From Agrococcus jejuensis (GTDB lineage Bacteria; Actinomycetota; Actinomycetes; Actinomycetales; Microbacteriaceae), in assembly GCF_900099705.1 (NCBI RefSeq), contig NZ_LT629695.1, positions 2,914,001-2,978,000 of the forward strand: DNA of 64,000 nucleotides, given 5' to 3'. A model generated the notes under the pieces. That model did no database searches and was not told where the DNA came from. It saw only the letters and a list, made by a program, of their open reading frames with translations. A program made the position numbers and the translations under genes. Positions 25,220 to 34,556 of this stretch are shown piece after piece (within the stretch, counting starts at the first letter, position 1; each line of letters begins with the position of its first letter).

Positions 25220-25819
25220 TCAGTCCTCGGCGACCACGACCCGCAGCGAGGCGAGGAAGCCGTCGACCGTGATGGCATCGTCGGCGCCGGTGCGGATCAC
25301 GAAGGCGCGCGCCGTCGTGACGATGCCGGCGATCGCGAGGTCGACGGCGGCCGTCGGCGTCGGGGCGTCGGCATGCTCGCTCCACGGTGCGAGCATCGCG
25401 GCGAGGTGCGCGCGGATCTCGGCGAGGTGCGCCTCGATGGCCTGGGTGAGGGCGGGGTCGACCGTGCCGGGCGTCGACAGCTGCGCCATCGCGGGCAGGT
25501 AGGCGCGGCGGGCATCCAGCCGCTCGACGAGCCAGCGCGTGAGCGCCGCCGGCGTCACGACGGGGCCATTGGCCGTGCGCTGCTCGCCGAACGCCTCGAG
25601 GTCGTCGAGCAGCACGCGGTGGGCGCGCTCGACGACGTAGCGCGCGAGCGCCTCCTTGCTCGCGAAGTGCGAGTAGACCGAGCCTGCCGACAGCCCCGAC
25701 TCGGCGAAGACGTCGGCCATCGTGAGCCGCGCCCAGCCGCTGCGCTGCATGACGCGGAGCATGCTCGTCGCGATCGTCGTCCTGCGTGCCTCGCGGGTGA
25801 CGTCGGTGAGGCGAGGCAT
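25220..25819 (-). CDS. TetR family transcriptional regulator
   Basis: 199 residues. The N-terminal helix-turn-helix is clear: TRLTMADVFAESGLSAGSVYSHF-like sequence at about residues 31-53, followed by the conserved KEAL. The ligand-binding domain is not assignable. It is divergent from the carbonic anhydrase gene, with only 86 bases between the starts, and a palindrome lies in that gap, so it probably represses itself and/or the carbonic anhydrase gene. TACGAT (25831-25826) lies 6 bases before the ATG, so it is probably leaderless. Confidence 0.88.
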   Translation of the reverse strand: MPRLTDVTREARRTTIATSMLRVMQRSGWARLTMADVFAESGLSAGSVYSHFASKEALARYVVERAHRVLLDDLEAFGEQRTANGPVVTPAALTRWLVERLDARRAYLPAMAQLSTPGTVDPALTQAIEAHLAEIRAHLAAMLAPWSEHADAPTPTAAVDLAIAGIVTTARAFVIRTGADDAITVDGFLASLRVVVAED

Positions 25820-25825
25820 GCGCCG

Positions 25826-25863
25826 ATCGTATCGCCGCTCGGTTCATACGGAATGAGTATTCT
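25826..25863. promoter_or_regulatory. TetR/carbonic anhydrase divergent promoter with candidate operator
   Basis: TACGAT (minus, 25831-25826) serves the regulator, and TATTCT (plus, 25858-25863) is a likely -10 for the anhydrase. Between them ATAC (25846-25849) and GTAT (25857-25860) form an imperfect palindrome around a 7-base centre, overlapped by GAAT-GAGT-ATTC. The spot is unusually AT-rich for this DNA. TetR-type binding is inference. Confidence 0.45.
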
Positions 25864-25905
25864 GCTTGCGCGTCACCATCGACGCGACCCAGCAGAGAGG
25901 CACCC

Positions 25906-26700
25906 ATGCATCGCTCCATCCGTCTCGTCGCCCCGTCGGCGCTCGCCGTCGCCGTCGCGCTCACCGGCTGCGCCGCATCCGGTGACGACTCGACCGCCGT
26001 CGAGGAGTCCCCGGCGGCATCGGCCGTCGCCGTGCACTGGTCGTACGAGGGCGAGGAGGGGCCCGACCACTGGGGCGAGCTGTCCGCCGACTTCGGCATG
26101 TGCCAGGACGGCACGCAGCAGTCGCCGATCGACCTGCACGCCGACGATCAGGCCGGCACCGACGAGCTGTCGGTCGACTACGGCACGATCGCCGAGCACG
26201 TGCACGACACGGGCCACACGTTCCAGATGGATGCCGACGACGACGCGACCCTCGAGTACGAGGGCACGGAGTACGCGCTCGTGCAGATGCACTTCCACGA
26301 CCCGTCGGAGCACACGGTCGACGGCGAGGCCGCGCCCGTGGAGTTCCACTTCGTGCATGCGGACGACGACGGCGACCTGCTGGTCGTGGGCGTGCTCGCG
26401 GTCGAGGGCGCGCACGCCGCGGCGTTCGACGACTTCATCGCGGCGACGACGCAGGAGGGCGACGTCGCGGGCGACATCGACGTCGCTGCGATGCTGCCGA
26501 CGTCGACGGCGCACTACGCGTACGAGGGCAGCCTCACGACGCCGCCGTGCTCGGAGGGCGTGCAGTGGCTCGTCATGCAGGAGGCCATCGAGCTCGACGC
26601 CGAGCAGATCGCCGCGCTCGAGACGGCCTACGCCGGCAACGCGCGCCCCGTGCAGGAGCTCGGCGGGCGCCTCGTGACGAGCGTGGCGTCGCTCGGCTGA
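25906..26700 (+). CDS. Alpha-type carbonic anhydrase, lipoprotein
   Basis: 264 residues. A lipoprotein signal peptide ends in LTGC (lipobox, Cys about residue 24), so the enzyme is anchored on the outer face of the membrane. The alpha-CA signature is present: CQDGTQQSPID (about 65), the zinc His pair in MHFHDPSEHTVDG (about 128-140) and the third His in PVEFHFVH (about 143). The TTPPCSEGV segment near residue 206 forms the substrate pocket. It hydrates CO2 at the cell surface. The divergent TetR gene suggests regulated expression. Confidence 0.92.
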   Translation: MHRSIRLVAPSALAVAVALTGCAASGDDSTAVEESPAASAVAVHWSYEGEEGPDHWGELSADFGMCQDGTQQSPIDLHADDQAGTDELSVDYGTIAEHVHDTGHTFQMDADDDATLEYEGTEYALVQMHFHDPSEHTVDGEAAPVEFHFVHADDDGDLLVVGVLAVEGAHAAAFDDFIAATTQEGDVAGDIDVAAMLPTSTAHYAYEGSLTTPPCSEGVQWLVMQEAIELDAEQIAALETAYAGNARPVQELGGRLVTSVASLG

Positions 26701-26714
26701 GCCGAGCCGACGCA

Positions 26715-26750
26715 GCGCGCGTCGCCGGCGCATCGCCGGGCGACGCGCGC
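26715..26750. terminator. Bidirectional terminator
   Basis: GCGCGCGTCGCC (26715-26726) pairs perfectly with GGCGACGCGCGC (26739-26750). It lies between two convergent genes with stops at 26700 and 26755. Confidence 0.7.
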
Positions 26751-26754
26751 CCCC

Positions 26755-27462
26755 TCAGCCGAACAGGCTGACGCCGCTCGAGCCTCCGCCGTTCTGGCCC
26801 GACGTCTGCGGGCGGCCTTCGGAGGGCTGCACGATGACGAAGCCCGGACCGTGGAAGGCGAGCTGGAACGCCTCGCCCGTGCCGCCGCGCAGCAGCGATC
26901 GCATGTTCATGGAGTTCACCACCTGCGGCTGCAGGTTGGCCGACCAGCACACGGCGGCCTGCGGGTCGACGAACGTGGGCTGCACCGAGCAGTCGAGCAG
27001 CAGCGGCTCGCCGTCGCACGTGACGGCGACGGTGCCGTTGCCGCCGATCTCGAGGTTGAAGAGGCCGCCGGCCATGAAGCCGCCGCCGCGCAGCATCTTG
27101 ATGTCCCACTGCAGCGTGTGGTCGAACGCGAGCAGGCTCTCGCCGTTGACCGTGAGGCCCTCGTTCTCGAGCGTGACGGTGAAGATGTTCTGCGCGTCGC
27201 GCGCGAGGAACACCTCGCCCTGGCCCTGCATGCGCATGAGCGGCGCGCCCTCGCCCGTGAGCGCCTTCTTCAGGAACTTCTCGACGGATCCGGCACCCTC
27301 GTGGTGGAACTGGATCTGCCCCTGGTACGCGACCATCGAGCCCTTGGCGGCGATGACGTCGGTGCCGGTGACGTTGACGCGCATCATGCGGTCGGACTGC
27401 TTGACCCAGCGCTCCTGGGTCTGCTTCTCGTGGTACGCCTGCGCGAAGAGCTCGCTCTTCAT
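26755..27462 (-). CDS. AIM24 family protein
   Basis: 235 residues from ATG 27462, preceded by GGAGGA. The beta-rich sequence with many Gly-hydrophobic turns (GQGEVFLARD, GGGFMAGGLFNLEIGG, LLRGGTGEAFQLAF) fits the AIM24/TRAP-like fold, found in mitochondrial AIM24 and in bacterial proteins of unknown function. The last 25 residues are Ser/Gly/Asn-rich. The start overlaps the stop of the thiamine-binding protein gene (ATGA), so the two form an operon. Confidence 0.78.
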   Translation of the reverse strand: MKSELFAQAYHEKQTQERWVKQSDRMMRVNVTGTDVIAAKGSMVAYQGQIQFHHEGAGSVEKFLKKALTGEGAPLMRMQGQGEVFLARDAQNIFTVTLENEGLTVNGESLLAFDHTLQWDIKMLRGGGFMAGGLFNLEIGGNGTVAVTCDGEPLLLDCSVQPTFVDPQAAVCWSANLQPQVVNSMNMRSLLRGGTGEAFQLAFHGPGFVIVQPSEGRPQTSGQNGGGSSGVSLFG

Positions 27463-27779
27463 CGGTCCTCCTCGTGTGCGGGCTCCTCGAGCGCCTGCTC
27501 GAGTCGGTCGACCTTGCCGTCGAGCTCTCCGGCCCATCCTGGCCGGATGTCGGCCTTCAGCACCAGCGATGCGCGGGGCGAGGCCTCGAGGATGGCGTCG
27601 GTCGCGGCCTTGACGACCGCCATGACCTCGTCCCACTCGCCCTCGATGGTCGTGAACATGGCGTCGGTGCGGTTCGGCAGGCCGGACTCGCGCACGATGC
27701 GCACCGCCTTGGCGACGGCGTCGTGCACGGATCCGTCGGGTCCCGCCGTGCCGGGCGCGACCGAGAATGCGACGAGCAT
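27459..27779 (-). CDS. Thiamine-binding protein, MTH1187/YqgV family
   Basis: 106 residues (MLVAFSVAPGTAG). It matches the small ferredoxin-like fold of the MTH1187/YkoF group, with DAMFTTIEGEWDEVM near residue 40 and the KADIRPG strand near 76. Family members bind thiamine or related compounds; the C-terminal KVDRLEQALEEPAHEE is an added acidic helix. GGGAG precedes the ATG. It lies upstream of the AIM24 gene with a 4-base overlap. Confidence 0.72.
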   Translation of the reverse strand: MLVAFSVAPGTAGPDGSVHDAVAKAVRIVRESGLPNRTDAMFTTIEGEWDEVMAVVKAATDAILEASPRASLVLKADIRPGWAGELDGKVDRLEQALEEPAHEEDR

Positions 27780-27833
27780 GTCGCTCCCTTCGTGTGGTTC
27801 GCGCTCATCCTCTCGCGCCGGGTCTGGGAAGGA

Positions 27834-27930
27834 GAGGTCACTTCCGGCCGCTGCACGCGGCGTGTCGCGTACGGGAAGTGGCCACTCATCGCACGGAAGT
27901 GACCACTCCGCGTTCGGAGGCGACCACTGC
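27834..27930. promoter_or_regulatory. Phased array of four related sites upstream of the amidase gene
   Basis: The motif CGGAAGTGACCACTC recurs: copy A inverted at 27834-27847, copy B at 27872-27887, copy C at 27894-27909 and copy D (degenerate) at 27915-27930. B, C and D start 22 and 21 bases apart, about two helical turns, so a bound protein would lie on one face of the DNA. The array ends 25 bases before the -10 element of the amidase gene. It is a candidate operator cluster; no binding factor is known. Confidence 0.5.
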
Positions 27931-27954
27931 AGGTGGATGGGGGAGTCCGCTGCA

Positions 27955-27960
27955 TAGGCT
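27955..27960 (+). promoter_or_regulatory. Leaderless -10 element (amidase gene)
   Basis: TAGGCT ends 7 bases before ATG 27968. Confidence 0.6.
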
Positions 27961-27967
27961 GGGGCGC

Positions 27968-28789
27968 ATGGCCACGCCGTCGACCCTCCTCGCCGCCGCC
28001 GTCCAGTGGGCGCCCGGCGCCGACCCCGCTGCGAACCGTGCGGAGGTGGCGCGGCTCGTCGCCGAGGCGGCGCAGCGGGGCGCGCGGCTGATCGTGCTGC
28101 CGGAGTACTCGCAGGCGTTCGACGCCGACATGGCGGCGCTGGCGCCGACGATCGCCGAGCCGCTCGACGGCCCGTTCGTCGTGACGCTGCAGGAGTCGGC
28201 CGCCGCAGCGAGCGCCGTCGTCGTGGCGGGCATGGTCGAGCGCCTCGACGACGACGCCGACGGCACGCCCCGCGTCGCCAACACCGTCGTCGCGGTCGAC
28301 GGCGAGCGCGTGCTCGCCGCGTACCGCAAGGTGCACCTGTACGACGCGTTCGGCGCCCGGGAGTCCGACTGGCTCACGCCCGGCGACCCCGCGCAGCGTC
28401 CTGTGATCGACGTCGACGGCCACGCCATCGGCCTCCAGACCTGCTACGACGTGCGGTTCCCCGAGCAGTCGCGCCTGCTGGTGGATGCAGGTGCTGACGT
28501 GCTCGCGGTCCCCGCCGAGTGGGTGCGCGGGCCGCTCAAGGAGCACCACTGGGTCACGCTCGTCACGGCGCGCGCGATCGAGAGCACCGTGCACGTCATC
28601 GCGGCCGACCACGCGCCGCCGATCGGCGCCGGCCGATCGCTGATCGTCGACCCGATGGGCGTCGCGCTCGCGCAGCTCGGCGAGGCCGAGGGCATCGCGG
28701 TGGCTCCGATCGATGCCGCTCGCACGGCGAGCGTCCGCGAGCGCAACCCGTCGCTCGCGAACCGTCGACACCGCGTCGTCGGCGGCTGA
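27968..28789 (+). CDS. Carbon-nitrogen hydrolase (nitrilase superfamily)
   Basis: 273 residues. The Glu-Lys-Cys triad of the superfamily is present: LPEYS (about residue 46), YRKVHLYD (about 120) and QTCYDVRFPE (about 158). The sequence is closest in style to the Nit/YafV branch, which includes deaminated-glutathione amidase and omega-amidase, rather than true nitrilases. That would suit a neighbour of the convergent class I aminotransferase, since omega-amidases act on transamination products; this link is inference. Regulation may involve the array of repeated sites directly upstream. Confidence 0.85.
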   Translation: MATPSTLLAAAVQWAPGADPAANRAEVARLVAEAAQRGARLIVLPEYSQAFDADMAALAPTIAEPLDGPFVVTLQESAAAASAVVVAGMVERLDDDADGTPRVANTVVAVDGERVLAAYRKVHLYDAFGARESDWLTPGDPAQRPVIDVDGHAIGLQTCYDVRFPEQSRLLVDAGADVLAVPAEWVRGPLKEHHWVTLVTARAIESTVHVIAADHAPPIGAGRSLIVDPMGVALAQLGEAEGIAVAPIDAARTASVRERNPSLANRRHRVVGG

Positions 28790-28806
28790 CGCCAGCGGAC
28801 GCGCGG

Positions 28807-30015
<1,209 letters not shown>

Positions 30016-30022
30016 GCACCCC

Positions 30023-30028
30023 ACGGTA
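30023..30028 (-). promoter_or_regulatory. Leaderless -10 element (aminotransferase gene)
   Basis: TACCGT on the minus strand ends 7 bases before ATG 30015. Confidence 0.5.
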
Positions 30029-30107
30029 GCCGACGTGCAGGGGGCGCTCAGGTTCCGAATCCGCGTCTTGGACAGCGCATAGGGATCGCACTGACTCGAG
30101 GCGTGAC

Positions 30108-31751
30108 ATGGTGCCCATGACGAACGACGAGCGCGGCCAGGTGCCGCCGGACCACGCGACCGGTTGGCCGCACGAGCCTCAGCAGGAGGCCGCCTGGGGG
30201 CAGGCCTCGCGCGAGGTGCCCCCGCCGCCCACGGCGCAGCAGCAGTCCGCGGCCGCGCCCGAGCAGTCGGCACCGCAGCAGGCATCGCCCCAGGCAGCCC
30301 AGCCCGCGGCATCCGCGCCGCAGGCGCAGCCCGGCCCGTCGGTGCCGCAGGCGCCGCAGGTGCCGCAGGTGCCGAACCCGTGGCAGCAGTCGGCCACCGC
30401 GCCCCAGCCGCAGGCGCAGGGCCACGTGCCCAACCCGGCAGCGCAGGCGCACGCGACGGTCCAGCAGCCTGCCTGGCAGCAGCCCGCATCCACGCCCTTC
30501 GGCCCGCACGCCCCGCAGGGCGCGCACGCCGGCTCGGCGTTCGCGCAGGCTCCCGGCACCGGCGCGTCCGCACCCGTGAAGCCCCGCAGGCGCCGCCGCC
30601 CCATCGCGGCGCTCGCGCTCGCGGGCCTGCTCGGCGGCACGGTGCTCGGCGGCGCGGCGGGCGCGACGGCTGCGACCCTCGTGGCGCAGCACGGCGGCTC
30701 GTCGACGTCGGCAGCGAGCGACGTGACCATCACGGGCGCCTCGGCGACCGACCCGCAGACGATCGCCGACGTGGCGCAGACGGCGTCGCAGTCGGTCGTC
30801 ACCGTCGAGGCCGTGTCGTCGGCCGGCTCGGGCACGGGCTCGGGCGTCGTCGTGGGCGACGGCGGCATCATCGTCACGAACAACCACGTCGTCACGCTCG
30901 ACGGCGCCGCGTCCGACGCGACGATCACGGTCGAGACCTCGGATGGCCAGCTGCTCGAGGCCACCGTCGTCGGCACCGACCCGACGGTCGACCTCGCCGT
31001 GCTGCGCGTCGACGCCGACCTGCCCGTCATCACGTTCGTCGACTCCGACTCGGTGTCGGTCGGCGACACGGCGATCGCGATCGGCGCCCCGCTCGGCCTG
31101 TCGAACTCCGTCACCGACGGCATCGTGTCGGCGGTCGACCGCGGCCTGCAGATCTCGCCGAGCGCGACGCAGGACGACAGCTCGGCGCAGTCGCAGCAGT
31201 CGCCCTTCGGCTTCTGGAGCCAGGGCGGCGCCCAGGCGGCGCAGGAGACCATCTCGATCCCCGTGATCCAGACGGATGCGTCGATCAACCCCGGCAACTC
31301 CGGCGGTGCCCTGCTGAACGCGGCAGGTCAGCTCATGGGCGTCAACGTGGCCATCGCGTCGATGTCGTCGAGCGACTCGTCGTCGCAGGCGGGCTCGATC
31401 GGCATCGGCTTCGCGATCGAGGCGTCGCTCGTGCAGCGCGTCGTCGACGAGATCGTGTCGACCGGCACGGCGACGCACGGCCTGCTCGGCGCCTCGGTGG
31501 GCGACGTGACGGACGCGAGCGTCGGCCACACGGGCGCGCAGCTCGCCGACATCACGGCGGATGGCGCGGCGGCGGCCGCCGGCCTGCAGTCAGGCGACGT
31601 CGTGACGGCCGTCGACGGCACGCCCGTCACGAGCGCGACCGACCTCACCGCGCAGATCCGCGCGGAGGCGGGCGGCGCGTCCGTCACCCTCACGATCCTC
31701 CGCGGAGGGTCGGAGCAAGACGTCGACGTGACGCTCGGCACGCTCTCGTAG
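30108..31751 (+). CDS. HtrA-like trypsin-fold serine protease with PDZ domain
   Basis: 547 residues. ATG 30108 is preceded by GAGG at six bases; an ATG at 30117 is an alternative. The first 160 residues are Pro/Gln/Ala-rich and presumably cytoplasmic. One membrane helix (about 165-188) follows RRRRP. The protease triad is complete: His in TNNHVV (about 259), Asp in VDLAVLR (about 296) and Ser in NPGNSGGAL (about 397). A PDZ domain occupies about 455-547. It resembles mycobacterial PepD/HtrA and is expected to degrade misfolded envelope proteins. A long hairpin terminates the transcript. Confidence 0.92.
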   Translation: MVPMTNDERGQVPPDHATGWPHEPQQEAAWGQASREVPPPPTAQQQSAAAPEQSAPQQASPQAAQPAASAPQAQPGPSVPQAPQVPQVPNPWQQSATAPQPQAQGHVPNPAAQAHATVQQPAWQQPASTPFGPHAPQGAHAGSAFAQAPGTGASAPVKPRRRRRPIAALALAGLLGGTVLGGAAGATAATLVAQHGGSSTSAASDVTITGASATDPQTIADVAQTASQSVVTVEAVSSAGSGTGSGVVVGDGGIIVTNNHVVTLDGAASDATITVETSDGQLLEATVVGTDPTVDLAVLRVDADLPVITFVDSDSVSVGDTAIAIGAPLGLSNSVTDGIVSAVDRGLQISPSATQDDSSAQSQQSPFGFWSQGGAQAAQETISIPVIQTDASINPGNSGGALLNAAGQLMGVNVAIASMSSSDSSSQAGSIGIGFAIEASLVQRVVDEIVSTGTATHGLLGASVGDVTDASVGHTGAQLADITADGAAAAAGLQSGDVVTAVDGTPVTSATDLTAQIRAEAGGASVTLTILRGGSEQDVDVTLGTLS

Positions 31752-31764
31752 CGCGCCGCTCCAT

Positions 31765-31804
31765 GACGCGGCGCGTCCCACCATCCGGTGGGACGCGCCG
31801 CGTC
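31765..31804 (+). terminator. Very strong terminator after the HtrA-like gene
   Basis: A perfect 18-bp stem (31765-31782 with 31787-31804) with an ATCC loop begins 13 bases after the stop. Confidence 0.85.
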
Positions 31805-31808
31805 CTCG

Positions 31809-31814
31809 TATGCT
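31809..31814 (+). promoter_or_regulatory. -10 element of the tandem-domain phosphotransferase gene
   Basis: TATGCT follows the terminator directly. Six bases further on, at the leaderless start position (31821), is an in-frame ATC codon. Confidence 0.5.
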
Positions 31815-31820
31815 GGCGGC

Positions 31821-34538
31821 ATCGCACTCCAGGTCTCGCGGCGCACGTTGCGCACGCTGCTCGCCCTGCCGGCCGTCGCGCTCGGCGCAGCGGCATCGCT
31901 CGTCGTCGCGCGCGACCGGCACCGCTGGGTCGTCGGCTGCGGCTCGGGCGTCGGCGAGGGCGCGCTGCCGCTCGCGCTCGCGGCGCAGGCGCGCGGCGAC
32001 GACGTCGCCTGGGTCGTGCGCACCGACCGGGATGCGGCCGACGCCGCCGCGCACGGCATCCGCACCGTGCGGGGCTGGGGCGCGTTCGTCGCGACCCTCC
32101 GCGCGGGCGTCGTCGTGATCACGCACGGCTTCGGCGACGTGTCGCGCGCCGGCGTGCACGGCGCGTACCTCGTGCACCTGTGGCACGGCATCCCGCTGAA
32201 GCACCTGCACCGGGATGCGCCGGGCTGGCTGCGCATCGCGGGCGTGCCCGACGTCGCGCCCGTGCGGCGGCTGCTGCGCGAGGCGCATCGACGCTCGGCG
32301 TCGCGCATCCGCCTGCTGCCCGTCGCGTCGGAGCGGGCGGCGAGCCGCATGCGCTCGGCGCTGGGCCTCGGCGCCGAGACCGTGCGCGTGCTCGGCGATG
32401 CACGCGTCGACGTGCTCGCCCGTGGCGACGAGCCCGCGGTGCGTGCGGCGGCGACGGCGCTGCTCGACCGGTCGGGTGCGCTCGGCCGCGCGACGGTGCT
32501 CTACGCGCCGACGTGGCGCGACGGCAAGCCCGACCCCGCGGTGCCGACGGCCGACGAATGGCAGCGCATCGCCGCGTGGCTCGAGGCGCACGACGCGCGC
32601 CTCGTCGTGCGCTCGCACCCGCACGGCCTCGGCGACTACGCCGCAGGCGCGGCGACGAGCGATCGCATCGGCCTGCTCGGCCACGACCGGCTCGCCGACG
32701 TCACGCCCGCCCTGCCGGGCGTCGACCTGCTCGTCACCGACTTCTCGTCGATCGCGTACGACGCCGCGACCCTCGACATCCCCACGCTGCTGCTCGCCCC
32801 CGACGTCGCCGCCTACGCCGCCTCGCGCGGCCTGTACGACGCGTACGCGACGTTCTCGGGCGGGCGCCACGAGCGCACGTGGGATGCCCTGCTCGCGTGG
32901 GCGAGCGACGTCGCCGAGCCGGGTGCGGCGCGCGACGAGCGGCTCGCGCACGCGCGCGTGCTCGTCGCCGACCACGTGACGGCGTTCGGGGGGTCGACGC
33001 AGCGCGTGCTGCAGGCGATCGACGCGGCGCTCGGCCACGGCGAGCCGCCGGCGGAGCCGTCGGCACCCGCGTCGGTCGTCGCCGCGTGGCGCGACGGCGA
33101 GCGGCTGCGGCTGCGGATCGACGCGGGCGCGACGACGCCCGTCGCGGTGCGGCTGCGGGGTGCTCGCGAGACGATCGCCGGCGAGCTCGCGGTCGGCGAG
33201 ACGATCGAGGCATCCGTGCCGCTCACGCGCTCGCGGTGGGGCGGCCCGAGGCTCGTGCTGCCGAGCGACGCGTACGTCGTCGAGGTGCTCGACGTCTCGG
33301 GAGCCCGCATCGAGCTGGCGCCGCCCGCATCCCTGCCCAAGCCGGAGCTCGCGCTCGATGCGCGCATCGCGATCGAGCCGCGCGAGGCGTCCCTCGCCGT
33401 CGTGCTCGCCCCGCCGCTCACGGATGCCGAGCGTGCGCCGGGTGCGCAGCGCGCGCTGCAGCGCCGCCACCTCGGCAGCCCCGAGCCGCAGCGCGCCGTC
33501 ATGCTCGAGGCGTTCTACGGCACCGCGGCGTCGTGCAACCCAGCAGGCATCGACCACGCGCTCGCGACCATCGCGCCCGACGTCGTGCGCGCGTGGTCGA
33601 CCGTCGACGGGTCGGTGCCGATCCCCGAGGGCACCGTGCGCGCCGTCGAGGGCACCGAGGCGTGGTGGCGCATCCGTGGCGGTGCTCGCGCGCTCGTCGT
33701 GAACGACTGGCTGCGCAAGCGCCACCGCCGCATGACGCATCAGAAGGTCGTGCAGACCTGGCACGGCACGCCGCTCAAGCGCCTCGCGCTCGAGCGCGGC
33801 GGCCAGAGCCTGCGCACGCGCATCGCCTCGCGGCTCGAGGGCCGCCGCTGGGACGTGCTGCTGGCGCAGAACCCGTTCGCCGCCGAGCACCTGCGCGCCG
33901 CCTACGCGTTCCGCGGCGACGTGTGGCAGCTCGGCTACCCGCGCGGCGACGTGCTGCAGACGGGCGACCGCGCAGCGATCCGCGCCCGCCTCGGCGTGCC
34001 CGCCGACGTCCGCGTCGCGCTCTACGCGCCCACGTGGCGCGACGACCGCATCGCCGTGGTCGACCACGTCGACGTCGCTGCGCTCGCTACCCGGCTGGGG
34101 GATGGGTGGCGCGTCGTCGTGCGCGGCCACGCGCGCTCGCACGCGGGCGGCGGGCTCGAGCTGCACGGCGAGGGCGTCGTCGACGCCACGACGTATCCCG
34201 ACGTCGCCGAGCTGCTCGTCGCCGCCGACGTGCTCGTGACCGACTACTCGTCGGTCATGTTCGACGCCGCGGGCCTCGAGCTGCCGACGGTCTTCGCGGT
34301 GCCCGACCTCGACGACTACCGCGACCGCCTCCGCGGCTTCACGTTCGACCTCGCCGAGCTCGCGCCCGGTCCGTTCGCGCGCACGCTCGACGAGGTCGAG
34401 GACGCCGTGCTCGCCGCAGGTCCCGGCGACGGCTGGGACGAGCGCAGGCGGGCGTGGCGCGAGCGCTTCGCCCCGCTCGACGACGGGCACGCGGGGGAGC
34501 GGGTCGTGCAGCGGATGCTCGCGGAGGGCATCCTCTAG
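31821..34538 (+). CDS. Tandem-domain CDP-glycerol glycerophosphotransferase-like protein
   Basis: About 905 residues with two full copies of the TagB/TagF-type domain. Copy 1 has HLWHGIPLKHL, LYAPTWRDG, VRSHPHG and LVTDFSSIAYDAA; copy 2 has QTWHGTPLKRL, LYAPTWRDD, VRGHARSH and LVTDYSSVMFDAA. About 240 residues with beta-strand character separate them. The His of WHGxPLK and the second HP/H motif are the catalytic landmarks of polyol-phosphate polymerases. Copy 2 keeps H in GHARSH but lacks the HP pair. The start is unclear: GTG 31788 lies inside the terminator, TTG 31848 is possible, and ATC 31821 is at the leaderless position. It probably builds a teichoic-acid-like polymer at the membrane. 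Confidence 0.8.
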   Translation: MALQVSRRTLRTLLALPAVALGAAASLVVARDRHRWVVGCGSGVGEGALPLALAAQARGDDVAWVVRTDRDAADAAAHGIRTVRGWGAFVATLRAGVVVITHGFGDVSRAGVHGAYLVHLWHGIPLKHLHRDAPGWLRIAGVPDVAPVRRLLREAHRRSASRIRLLPVASERAASRMRSALGLGAETVRVLGDARVDVLARGDEPAVRAAATALLDRSGALGRATVLYAPTWRDGKPDPAVPTADEWQRIAAWLEAHDARLVVRSHPHGLGDYAAGAATSDRIGLLGHDRLADVTPALPGVDLLVTDFSSIAYDAATLDIPTLLLAPDVAAYAASRGLYDAYATFSGGRHERTWDALLAWASDVAEPGAARDERLAHARVLVADHVTAFGGSTQRVLQAIDAALGHGEPPAEPSAPASVVAAWRDGERLRLRIDAGATTPVAVRLRGARETIAGELAVGETIEASVPLTRSRWGGPRLVLPSDAYVVEVLDVSGARIELAPPASLPKPELALDARIAIEPREASLAVVLAPPLTDAERAPGAQRALQRRHLGSPEPQRAVMLEAFYGTAASCNPAGIDHALATIAPDVVRAWSTVDGSVPIPEGTVRAVEGTEAWWRIRGGARALVVNDWLRKRHRRMTHQKVVQTWHGTPLKRLALERGGQSLRTRIASRLEGRRWDVLLAQNPFAAEHLRAAYAFRGDVWQLGYPRGDVLQTGDRAAIRARLGVPADVRVALYAPTWRDDRIAVVDHVDVAALATRLGDGWRVVVRGHARSHAGGGLELHGEGVVDATTYPDVAELLVAADVLVTDYSSVMFDAAGLELPTVFAVPDLDDYRDRLRGFTFDLAELAPGPFARTLDEVEDAVLAAGPGDGWDERRRAWRERFAPLDDGHAGERVVQRMLAEGIL

Positions 34539-34539
34539 A

Positions 34540-34555
34540 CCGGTCGGTCGACCGG
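34540..34555. terminator. Small hairpin between convergent genes
   Basis: CCGGTC (34540-34545) pairs with GACCGG (34550-34555), loop GGTC, between stops at 34538 and 34557. Confidence 0.4.
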
Positions 34556-34556
34556 C

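Noticed and set aside
27834..27930. CRISPR-like repeat array
   Set aside because: Repeats are about 15 bases, degenerate and only 21-22 bases apart with no unique spacers or cas genes.
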